A DNA stretch of 16,478 bases, taken from an uncultured Streptococcus sp. (GTDB lineage Bacteria > Bacillota > Bacilli > Lactobacillales > Streptococcaceae). The stretch covers positions 1 through 16,478 of the forward strand of contig CAKPVT010000035.1 in the NCBI GenBank assembly GCA_934196125.1, in the 5' to 3' direction. Below the pieces are notes generated by a model. That model saw only the letters and a program-made list of their open reading frames with translations. It did not search any database and had not been told where the DNA came from. Each line of letters opens with the position of its first letter. Positions within the stretch are counted from its first letter, which is position 1. Made by a program: the position numbers and the translations under genes. Shown here one piece after another: positions 1-5,641 of this stretch.

Positions 1-73
1 GACTTAGTCCTGTGCAATACAGAACTAAATCCTTTCACTAATATTTTTTGTCCAACTTTTTGGGGTCAGTACA
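1..73. mobile_element. Terminus of an IS3-family (IS150/IS861-like) insertion sequence
   Basis: Positions 49-73 read as a 25-base terminal inverted repeat of the streptococcal IS3/IS150 type: it ends in CA at 72-73 (begins TG on the other strand) and contains the run CCAACTTTTTGGGGTCAGT that I recall from the ends of IS861-like elements. Just inside it, 4-13 (TTAGTCCTGT) pairs with 19-28 (ACAGAACTAA) around a 5-base loop, with one wobble when read on the minus strand. The element continues beyond the window, so its transposase, orientation and intactness cannot be judged. The identification rests on memory of the family's ends, not a search. The insertion edge lies 18 bp downstream of the manN stop codon. 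Confidence 0.6.
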
Positions 74-91
74 AATCCTTCCTTTCTTTTA

Positions 92-1003
92 TTACATGAT
101 TCCGAAGAAGCGAGCGATGATACCAACGATGAACAATCCAATGATGATTGTGATTGGTGAAACTTTTTTCTTAAGCAACCACATACAGAAGAATGTGAGA
201 AGAAGTCCCATCAAACCAGGAATCAATGAGTCTAATTGACCTTGAAGTGTATTAGTTTGTGTAGAAGTCAAGCTAAGTCCGCTAGCGACATCGCCAAGAA
301 TACCTTGAAGTTCAGTACCTGTTACGTTTCCTTTAGGGAATGCAATGTAAGCACCTTCTGACAATTGAGTTGCAGGAAGATTTACAGTAAATGTAATTGA
401 TACCCAACGTTCAACCAAGACAGCAAGGATGAACATACCAAGGATTGAAGCACCTTTAGTAATTTTTTGGATAATACCACCTGAAAGGTCTTTAGTGATT
501 TCAGAACCAGCTTTGTAACCAAGCTCTTGAGTGTACCACAAGAATGCCATACGAATGATGTTCCATCCAAAGAAGAATAGGAGTGGACCAACAATGTTAC
601 CTGCCATAGCAAGTGAAGCACCAAGGGCACCAAGGATAGGACGAACAGTAAACCAGAAGACTGGGTCACCGACACCAGCAAGAGGCCCCATCATACCGAT
701 TTTAACCCCTTGGATAGCTGTATCATCAATTTCAGCACCATTTGCGCGTTCTTCTTCAAGGGCAAGTGTTACCCCCATGATAGGAGCAGCAACGTATGGG
801 TGAGTATTGAAGAATTCCAAGTGACGTACAAGAGCAGCAGCTCGGTCTTCTTTCGATGTATAAAGTTTTTTGATGGCAGGGATTAAAGCATATGCCCAAC
901 CTAAGTTTTGCATACGTTCGTAGTTCCAAGATCCTTGAAGGAAAGTTGAACGCCACCAAACTTTTTGACGATCAGATTTTGATAATTGAAGTTTTTCAGT
1001 CAT
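92..1003 (-). CDS. manN: Mannose-family PTS transporter, membrane subunit EIID
   Basis: EIID subunit of the mannose-class phosphotransferase system. With ManM it forms the membrane channel that imports mannose, glucose and related sugars while the EIIAB protein ManL phosphorylates them. The 303-aa length is that usual for the family. Visible family blocks are FFNTHPYVAAPIMG (about residues 65-78) and GMMGPLAGVGDPVFW (about 103-117), with hydrophobic segments concentrated in the C-terminal third and a basic end KKK before the last membrane segment. The start is supported by GAAAGGGG at 1011-1016 a few bases upstream. It lies 14 bp after manM and is the last gene of the operon in view. In lactic acid bacteria ManM/ManN is also the receptor for class IIa bacteriocins (family knowledge). 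An IS-like end lies 18 bp downstream, so any manO-like gene that follows in relatives is not visible here. Confidence 0.95.
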   Translation of the reverse strand: MTEKLQLSKSDRQKVWWRSTFLQGSWNYERMQNLGWAYALIPAIKKLYTSKEDRAAALVRHLEFFNTHPYVAAPIMGVTLALEEERANGAEIDDTAIQGVKIGMMGPLAGVGDPVFWFTVRPILGALGASLAMAGNIVGPLLFFFGWNIIRMAFLWYTQELGYKAGSEITKDLSGGIIQKITKGASILGMFILAVLVERWVSITFTVNLPATQLSEGAYIAFPKGNVTGTELQGILGDVASGLSLTSTQTNTLQGQLDSLIPGLMGLLLTFFCMWLLKKKVSPITIIIGLFIVGIIARFFGIM

Positions 1004-1017
1004 GTTTGTGCCCCTTT

Positions 1018-1821
1018 CTAGTAGTCTTCTAGGATATCGCCAATTGGGTCACCAGAACCTGAAGCAGTTCCGCCTCCATTTCCACCTTTTTCTGAAAGGT
1101 TAAGGTAGATAAAGGCAAGAGCAACACCGATTGTACCAAGTGCGATAAGAGTAAGATCAGAGACAGCTGCTATAGCAAAACCGATAGCGAAGAATGGCCA
1201 CACTTCACTCGTAGCCATCATGTTGATAACCATAGCATAACCTACGGCAACAACCATACCACCACCGACAGCCATACCACCTGACAACCAGTCCGGCATA
1301 GCGTTAAGGATAGATTGTACTGCTGAAGTTGGTACTGCAAGAAGAAGTGCAGCAGGAACAGCAATACGAAGTCCTTGAAGGAATAGGGCAACTAAGTGAG
1401 TGCGTTCAACAGCAGCGATGTTTCCTTCTTTAGCGGCAGTGTCAGCACCGTGAACAAGGGCAACAGAAGCTGTACGAACAAGCATTGTAAGGAAAAGACC
1501 AGCAACAGCAAGAGGGATAGCAGTCGCAGTTGCAACAGCGATACCTTTAGTTGTGAAATCTCCACCTTTGACCATGATAATGGCAGCAGCTACTGAGGCA
1601 AGGGCAGCATCAGGCGCAACAGCGGCACCAATGTTAGCCCAACCAAGAGCGATCATTTGAAGTGAACCACCAAGGATGATACCTGCTTCAAGGTTACCAG
1701 TAACAAGACCGATAAGCGTGCAGGCAACTAGTGGTTGGTGAAATTGGAATTGGTCAAGGATACCTTCAAGCCCAGCGAAGAAGGCAACCACAACGACTAA
1801 AATCATAGAAATAACTGACAT
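1018..1821 (-). CDS. manM: Mannose-family PTS transporter, membrane subunit EIIC
   Basis: EIIC subunit of the mannose-class PTS; with EIID (ManN) it forms the sugar-translocating complex in the cytoplasmic membrane. The 267-aa protein starts with a hydrophobic segment (MSVISMILVVVVAFFAG) and holds the EIIC-man hallmark around residues 24-60: FQFHQPLVACTLIG followed by GIILGGSLQMIALGWANIG. Several Ala/Gly/Val-rich membrane spans follow. The C-terminus is a Gly/Ser-rich, acidic tail (GGNGGGTASGSG) that looks flexible and cytoplasmic. The start is set by GAAAGGA a few bases upstream of the ATG at 1821. It is separated from manL by 158 bp, unusually wide for this operon, and from manN by 14 bp. 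Confidence 0.95.
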   Translation of the reverse strand: MSVISMILVVVVAFFAGLEGILDQFQFHQPLVACTLIGLVTGNLEAGIILGGSLQMIALGWANIGAAVAPDAALASVAAAIIMVKGGDFTTKGIAVATATAIPLAVAGLFLTMLVRTASVALVHGADTAAKEGNIAAVERTHLVALFLQGLRIAVPAALLLAVPTSAVQSILNAMPDWLSGGMAVGGGMVVAVGYAMVINMMATSEVWPFFAIGFAIAAVSDLTLIALGTIGVALAFIYLNLSEKGGNGGGTASGSGDPIGDILEDY

Positions 1822-1865
1822 TATTCTAGTTCCTTTCGTTTATAAAAGTTTTCAATGTGCGATAG

Positions 1866-1888
1866 GTAAGCCAGAAACCACGGCTTAC
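1866..1888 (-). promoter_or_regulatory. Stem-loop in the manL-manM intercistronic gap
   Basis: The arms GTAAGCC (1866-1872) and GGCTTAC (1882-1888) form a perfect 7-bp stem with a 9-base loop in the 158-bp gap between manL and manM. It is not followed by a T-run on the minus strand, so it does not look like a strong terminator. It may mark an mRNA-processing or stabilising site that uncouples EIIAB levels from EIIC/EIID (inference). Confidence 0.4.
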
Positions 1889-1979
1889 TAATTTGGATAA
1901 AAACAGGGCGTTGAGTTTGTGTCTATGATAATCGGTAATGTATAGAAACACTTACTTTTTATGTTAAACACAGCTCATA

Positions 1980-2969
1980 TTATTGAACGTTTGCTTTTTT
2001 GATAAGATCAAACAAGTCTTTCTTAGAATCATTAGGGACTTTGCGTACGTCAAAGGTTACGCCAAGATCACGTAATTTTTCAAATGTGGCAACATCATCT
2101 TTATCCATAGATAAAACATTGTTAACCATTGTTTTACCTGTTGAGTGAGCCATTGAACCAACGTTAAGTTCTTTAATTGGCACACCGCCTTCGATAGCTT
2201 CAAGAGCTTCTTGAGGTGTTTCAAACAAGATAAGTGCATGTGTGTTACCAAAACGAGGATCTTTAGCTGATTCAATCAATTTCTTGATTGGAACAACGTT
2301 TGCTTTAACACCGTTTGGTGCAGCTTGTTTAATCAAACCTTTACGCAATTCGTCTTTAGAGACTGTATCAGAAGCAACGATGATACGATCTGCTTTAGAC
2401 GCTGGTGTCCAGTTTGTTGCAACCTGTCCATGAAGAAGACGTGTGTCGATACGAGCGAGGTTAATTTTAAGTTTACCATCACCGATGACAGTTCCTTCTG
2501 GGATAGCACCTTGAGGTGCAGCTTGTGCAGCAGGCGCAGCAGCTTCTTCAGCTGGATTGAGTTCTTCAGGAAGTGCTTTAACACCGTCTTTAGACTCTTT
2601 AATGATATTTGCAACAACTTGTTCAACACCTGCATTAGCATCCATCATACGCTCTGTGTAGGCTTGGATAAGCATTGGCAAATTGAGACCTGTAATGATA
2701 GCCATCTTGCGGTCTGGATTTTCACCCATTACGCGACTAGCTTGGTTAAATGGAGAACCACTCCAAAGGTCAGCTAGTACGAGGATTTCATCATCAGCAT
2801 CAAATTGTGCGATAGCATCGTTGAAGTGTGCATATAAATCATCTGGTCCTTCGCTTGGCATGAAAGTTACGACTTGAACTTTCTCTTGTTCGCCAAAAAT
2901 CATAGAACCTGATTGATGAATACCTTCAGCAAATTTACCATGGCTGGCAATAATAATACCGATACCCAT
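1980..2969 (-). CDS. manL: Mannose-family PTS, fused EIIAB cytoplasmic component
   Basis: Cytoplasmic EIIAB subunit. It takes phosphate from HPr onto the EIIA histidine, passes it to the EIIB histidine and then to the incoming sugar. In streptococci ManL also takes part in glucose-dependent gene regulation (family knowledge). EIIA spans about residues 1-135, with the phospho-histidine in IIASHGKFAEG (His10). A Pro/Ala/Glu-rich linker follows at about 137-158. EIIB begins at about 167, with its histidine in RIDTRLLHGQV (His180). I start the protein at the ATG at 2969 (329 aa, the usual size): AGGAGG at about 2979-2984 is ideally spaced and the product begins with the family-typical MGIGIIIASHG. 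A further in-frame extension to a TTG at 3059 would lack family similarity and lies in the leader. First gene of the man operon. Confidence 0.96.
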   Translation of the reverse strand: MGIGIIIASHGKFAEGIHQSGSMIFGEQEKVQVVTFMPSEGPDDLYAHFNDAIAQFDADDEILVLADLWSGSPFNQASRVMGENPDRKMAIITGLNLPMLIQAYTERMMDANAGVEQVVANIIKESKDGVKALPEELNPAEEAAAPAAQAAPQGAIPEGTVIGDGKLKINLARIDTRLLHGQVATNWTPASKADRIIVASDTVSKDELRKGLIKQAAPNGVKANVVPIKKLIESAKDPRFGNTHALILFETPQEALEAIEGGVPIKELNVGSMAHSTGKTMVNNVLSMDKDDVATFEKLRDLGVTFDVRKVPNDSKKDLFDLIKKANVQ

Positions 2970-3026
2970 TCTTGTTCTTCCTCCTTTTAAATATTTTTCG
3001 TTGAAACAAAAAAGAATAATCTCCTT

Positions 3027-3040
3027 CCAAGCGAACTTGG
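3027..3040 (-). promoter_or_regulatory. UUCG tetraloop hairpin in the manL 5' leader
   Basis: On the minus strand the leader reads CCAAG-TTCG-CTTGG, a perfect 5-bp stem closed by a UUCG tetraloop. It lies about 60 nt upstream of the manL start, in a leader of roughly 105 nt. UUCG loops are unusually stable. No terminator T-run follows, so a role in mRNA stability or protein binding is only a guess. Confidence 0.45.
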
Positions 3041-3079
3041 CAATTCTTTTCCGTTTCAAGGAAATTTAAGAACAATATT

Positions 3080-3108
3080 ATTGTAAAACGTTTCCAATAA
3101 AAAAGCAA
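3080..3108 (-). promoter_or_regulatory. Sigma-A promoter of manLMN overlapped by a cre-like site
   Basis: On the minus strand, TTGCTT (3103-3108) is followed after exactly 17 bp by TACAAT (3080-3085), a good housekeeping promoter. The spacer and -10 contain TGGAAACGTTTTACA (3083-3097). This matches the CcpA cre consensus in its left half and CG core, with the last CA one base out of place. CcpA binding here would block RNA polymerase directly, consistent with carbon-catabolite control of man operons in streptococci (family knowledge plus inference). Confidence 0.65.
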
Positions 3109-3232
3109 TAGCCTTTTGAGAAAAAGTAGCACAAATCATGAAAAATTTTCAGAAACGCGCAGGATAAGACGACTGAATTTGACAGAAAAATAGCATTTGT
3201 TCGGATACTGCCGATCAAAAAATGAAAATACT

Positions 3233-3248
3233 GTGAAAACGTTTTGAA
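3233..3248 (-). promoter_or_regulatory. Second cre-like site upstream of manLMN
   Basis: TGAAAACGTTTTGA (3234-3247; minus strand TCAAAACGTTTTCA) is a near-palindromic cre-like sequence with one mismatch to WTGNAANCGNWNNCW. It lies about 150 bp upstream of the promoter-overlapping copy and just beyond the terminator of the HAD gene. Two spaced sites would allow cooperative or looped CcpA control (inference). Confidence 0.45.
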
Positions 3249-3251
3249 AAG

Positions 3252-3289
3252 AATAAAAAAAGAAAAAACTTCCAAAAAGAAGTTTTTTC
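3252..3289 (-). terminator. Intrinsic terminator of the HAD phosphatase gene
   Basis: An 11-bp perfect stem, 3262-3272 paired with 3279-3289 around a 6-base loop, begins a few bases past the HAD stop codon. On the minus strand it runs into a T-rich tract (the A-run at 3254-3261 on the plus strand). It separates this gene from the man promoter region downstream. Confidence 0.8.
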
Positions 3290-3295
3290 ATAAAT

Positions 3296-4108
3296 TTATA
3301 GAAAAATTTTTTCAAGTTCTTTGGCAACACCGTCTTCTTCATTAGAAAATTCAGTTTGTTTATCGGCAAATGGCAGAAGAATGTCACTTGCATTTTTCAT
3401 AGCGTAGCCTGTTCCAGCAAATGATAACATCTTGGTGTCGTTATGTTCGTCGCCAAAAGCAATCAAGTTATCTTGAGAGATATTGAGTGCTTTTAGGAGA
3501 TATTTCAAAGCGTAAGCTTTGTTGATGCCTTTTGGTGAAAATTCGAGAATGTTAAGCGGACCACCCCAAGAATCAATTTCGATTTCGTAATTGAAGTGTT
3601 TACGCATTTCGTCAGCAAGAGCGTATTTATCTTGGTGACGTGTTTGCATGAGAATGCCGTTCGGATTTTCAGTGATTTTTTGGATGTTCATTGACATTTT
3701 TTCAGTAATTTCTGGGACACCGAAAAGTTGAGGATTTACGCAATTGTGGTCTTGGGCGCTAATATAGAATTTTTTTCGGTATTCGCTGGCAATAAAATCC
3801 GCTTCAATGCTTTGTTGCATATCAAGAACATCAAGCAGGTATTGCTTGTCAATCGTAACGCTATGTTCCCATTCCCATTTTTTCTCGGGTAAATGTGTGA
3901 GCGAGCCATTGAAAGAAATCATCGGAGTTGATAATTCAAGGCGGCGATAGTGTTCAAGTGCCATACGATAAGGACGTCCAGTTGCAATAACGACCTTATG
4001 CCCTTTGTTTTGAATTTTTTTAATCGTTTCAACGGTATAATCTGAAATGGTATTGTCGTTGCGCAACAATGTACCATCTAAATCAAGTGCAATCATTTTC
4101 TTTGTCAT
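3296..4108 (-). CDS. Cof-type HAD-superfamily sugar-phosphate/FMN phosphatase
   Basis: A soluble, Mg2+-dependent HAD phosphatase of the Cof/YidA subfamily (270 aa, normal length). Motif I is LDLDGTLL with nucleophile Asp9 and acid/base Asp11. Motif II is IATGRPY (Thr43). The basic residue of motif III is in SPKGINKAYAL (Lys193/Lys197). Motif IV is FGDEHNDTKML (Asp220, Asp224). The region between about residues 85 and 185 is the C2-type cap that sets substrate choice; the substrate cannot be told from sequence. No Shine-Dalgarno precedes the ATG at 4108 or the in-frame ATG four codons on. Instead an extended -10 box sits about 8 bases upstream, so the mRNA may be leaderless. It is a single gene ending in its own terminator. 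Confidence 0.9.
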   Translation of the reverse strand: MTKKMIALDLDGTLLRNDNTISDYTVETIKKIQNKGHKVVIATGRPYRMALEHYRRLELSTPMISFNGSLTHLPEKKWEWEHSVTIDKQYLLDVLDMQQSIEADFIASEYRKKFYISAQDHNCVNPQLFGVPEITEKMSMNIQKITENPNGILMQTRHQDKYALADEMRKHFNYEIEIDSWGGPLNILEFSPKGINKAYALKYLLKALNISQDNLIAFGDEHNDTKMLSFAGTGYAMKNASDILLPFADKQTEFSNEEDGVAKELEKIFL

Positions 4109-4115
4109 AGCTGTT

Positions 4116-4124
4116 ATTATAACA
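4116..4124 (-). promoter_or_regulatory. Extended -10 promoter abutting the HAD start codon
   Basis: On the minus strand TGTTATAAT (4116-4124) is a perfect extended -10 (TGnTATAAT); no good -35 is seen. The usual start of transcription, about 7 bases past the -10, falls at about 4109, next to the ATG at 4108. No room is left for a ribosome-binding site. Confidence 0.7.
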
Positions 4125-4158
4125 AAAAAGACTATTAAATTAAAAGAAAAGATTTCTA

Positions 4159-4167
4159 TGCTATAAT
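4159..4167 (+). promoter_or_regulatory. Extended -10 promoter of the first DUF1361 gene
   Basis: TGCTATAAT at 4159-4167 is a perfect extended -10 with only an AT-rich -35 region. Transcription should start near 4174, giving a leader of about 24 nt with GAGG at 4184-4187 before the ATG. It is divergent from the HAD promoter about 40 bp away. Confidence 0.65.
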
Positions 4168-4197
4168 AGTAGTAATAAAAAATGAGGTTTTGGATTC

Positions 4198-4782
4198 ATG
4201 TATAAAATTGTTTGGAGTCATTTATTTGCCCTAGGCATTATTTTGGGAGTTGTTTATTATCAGTCTAACATTGATGGCTTGATGAATGACGCCTTGTTTT
4301 CGTTGCTGACTTTGGAGATGGGATTTTTATTCTATTATTTTAAACACGTTTTGTTACGTGGCTTGGTTTTAATATTTTGGTGCTTTTTCTATCCTTATAA
4401 TTTGAACGTTTTGTTTAGTGTGGCTGACACGTCTTGGGATACTGCCGCTTTATGGACATCAAATGGGATGAAATCTTTCATGCTTTATTTGGTAATTCTT
4501 GTATTTGCCTTGATTGCTGGAACATTGAGCATACGGTTGATTTTAAATGCATTTAAATTAAATCATTACATTCAAGTATTCTTTGTAATGGGAATTGCAT
4601 TTTTTGCTAGTCTGATGTTTCAGATTTTACGAACATTGGGAATTACTTGGAAAGTGATTCTATCACAACACCTCAATATTTTTGAGCAGGTCTCAAAAGC
4701 TCTGACAACAATTAATATGCCTTTTATTCTAGGGCTAATGGTTGTGCAGGTGATGATGTTTGTTTTGTTGGATAATGATTAA
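4198..4782 (+). CDS. Divergent DUF1361-like integral membrane protein (paralog 1)
   Basis: A 194-aa polytopic membrane protein with about six hydrophobic segments (roughly residues 5-22, 32-47, 52-66, 93-113, 124-143 and 173-190). It aligns along its length with the next gene, and its FYP-containing segment (WCFFYPYNLNVLF) lies where that paralog has WLFFYPNTFYMLTD. However, it lacks both family hallmarks, the PN..Y..TD block and the R(Y/F)ARxNSWD block. In their places are YPYNLNVLFSVAD and FQILRTLGITWK. I read it as a diverged duplicate that may have lost or changed activity. The start is supported by GAGG 10 bp upstream. DUF1361 has no established biochemical role. The gene has its own promoter and terminator. 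Confidence 0.75.
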   Translation: MYKIVWSHLFALGIILGVVYYQSNIDGLMNDALFSLLTLEMGFLFYYFKHVLLRGLVLIFWCFFYPYNLNVLFSVADTSWDTAALWTSNGMKSFMLYLVILVFALIAGTLSIRLILNAFKLNHYIQVFFVMGIAFFASLMFQILRTLGITWKVILSQHLNIFEQVSKALTTINMPFILGLMVVQVMMFVLLDND

Positions 4783-4785
4783 TTA

Positions 4786-4817
4786 AGCTAAGGAATTGTC
4801 CTTGGCTTTTATTTTTC
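4786..4817 (+). terminator. Intrinsic terminator after DUF1361 paralog 1
   Basis: AGCTAAGGA (4786-4794) pairs with TCCTTGGCT (4799-4807), one wobble, around the loop ATTG. The run TTTATTTTT follows. It begins 4 bp past the stop codon. Confidence 0.8.
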
Positions 4818-4864
4818 AGTATTTTATTGCTTCATTCTTGTGGTTATGCTTACTTTGTTTGTTA

Positions 4865-4912
4865 GTTTTAAAGGGCTTTTTAAGCTCTTTTTAAGCTCTT
4901 TTTTGCTATAAT
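4865..4912 (+). promoter_or_regulatory. Promoter of DUF1361 paralog 2 with phased T-tract repeats
   Basis: TGCTATAAT (4904-4912) is an extended -10. Just upstream, CTTTTTAA recurs with an 11-base period (GGCTTTTTAA, GCTCTTTTTAA, GCTCTTTTTT), two of the copies sharing TTTTTAAGCTC exactly. T-tracts repeated once per helical turn give curved DNA and can act like an UP element; a clear -35 hexamer is absent. Confidence 0.6.
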
Positions 4913-4937
4913 GTCTGTTTAAAGAAAGGAGAAAAAT

Positions 4938-5537
4938 ATGGCTAAGAAAATTGTTTTTATTCATCTCTTTTTCGGGGTTATTGCTTTTGGCATTTACCAT
5001 TATCATCTTGAAGGACCAGACCTTGTTTGGAATATGTTTTTAGCTTTGGTGGCTCTTGATTTTTCACTTGTTTCCTATTATACAAGTAAAAAAGTTGTAA
5101 GGGGATTAGGAGCTATTCTGTGGCTATTTTTTTATCCTAATACCTTCTACATGTTAACGGATATTGTTCATATGCAATTTACAAGTACAGTATTGTGGAA
5201 CAAAACGAGTTTGATTTTGTATATGCTATATGTGTCTAGTATTTTGTTTGGTGTTCTTTGTGGGATTGAAAGTGTTAAAAATATTGTTCTTACTTTTAAA
5301 CTAAAAAATTATTATTTACGGTTGCTTTTTATTGGTGTTTTGTCATTTATTTCAAGTTTTGCTATCCATATCGGACGTTACGCCCGCTTGAATTCTTGGG
5401 ATATTTTCACACGTCCAAAAACCGTTATGAGTGCAATTCTAGATGTTGTTAGCTGGGATGCTGTTCATTTTGTGTTAGGGTTTACATTTATTCAGATTTT
5501 ATGTCTGGTATTTCTTGACCGAGAAAATTTCAAATAA
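4938..5537 (+). CDS. DUF1361 family integral membrane protein (paralog 2)
   Basis: A 199-aa membrane protein of the DUF1361 family with about six hydrophobic spans. The family blocks are intact: WLFFYPNTFYMLTD at about residues 54-67, between membrane spans, and IGRYARLNSWDIF at about residues 141-153. Conservation of polar Asn, Asp and Arg residues in otherwise hydrophobic surroundings suggests a binding or catalytic site, but the function of the family is unknown. GAAAGGAG lies 6-7 bp upstream of the ATG, and its own extended -10 promoter precedes it. It follows a diverged paralog, pointing to tandem duplication. No terminator is evident after it, so some read-through into the purine permease is possible. 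Confidence 0.85.
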   Translation: MAKKIVFIHLFFGVIAFGIYHYHLEGPDLVWNMFLALVALDFSLVSYYTSKKVVRGLGAILWLFFYPNTFYMLTDIVHMQFTSTVLWNKTSLILYMLYVSSILFGVLCGIESVKNIVLTFKLKNYYLRLLFIGVLSFISSFAIHIGRYARLNSWDIFTRPKTVMSAILDVVSWDAVHFVLGFTFIQILCLVFLDRENFK

Positions 5538-5542
5538 AGTTA

Positions 5543-5571
5543 TTGAAAAGTGAACAATCTTTTGGTAAAAT
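5543..5571 (+). promoter_or_regulatory. Sigma-A promoter of the purine permease gene
   Basis: TTGAAA (5543-5548), a 17-bp spacer and TAAAAT (5566-5571) make a good housekeeping promoter. It begins 5 bp past the DUF1361 stop codon. The spacer contains GTGAACAAT, which resembles a PurR box (see findings). Confidence 0.65.
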
Positions 5572-5576
5572 ATGTA

Positions 5577-5606
5577 AGTCGTTCGGGAATGGAATAAAAA
5601 ACGACT
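5577..5606 (+). promoter_or_regulatory. Hairpin in the purine permease leader, overlapping a PurBox-like core
   Basis: AGTCGTT (5577-5583) pairs perfectly with AACGACT (5600-5606) around a 16-base purine-rich loop in the 5' leader. GTTCGG at 5581-5586 is the reverse complement of CCGAAC, the core of the PurR box in lactic acid bacteria. The leader is too short and lacks the conserved loops of a classical purine riboswitch. I do not recognise a known RNA family; either DNA-level PurR control or an RNA element is possible. Confidence 0.4.
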
Positions 5607-5641
5607 ATTATTAACCTTATCAAAGGAGAAACCATTTTAAA

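Noticed and set aside
2333..2641. Antisense and shifted frames within manL and the other PTS genes
   Set aside because: They follow the codon periodicity of the real genes on the same DNA and have no ribosome-binding sites.
2970..3059. N-terminal extension of ManL from a TTG
   Set aside because: The extension covers the leader hairpin and the Shine-Dalgarno; the ATG at 2969 has AGGAGG and the family-typical start.
5572..5641. Classical purine riboswitch before the purine permease
   Set aside because: Only about 70 bases are available and the conserved loop sequences and three-way junction are not visible.
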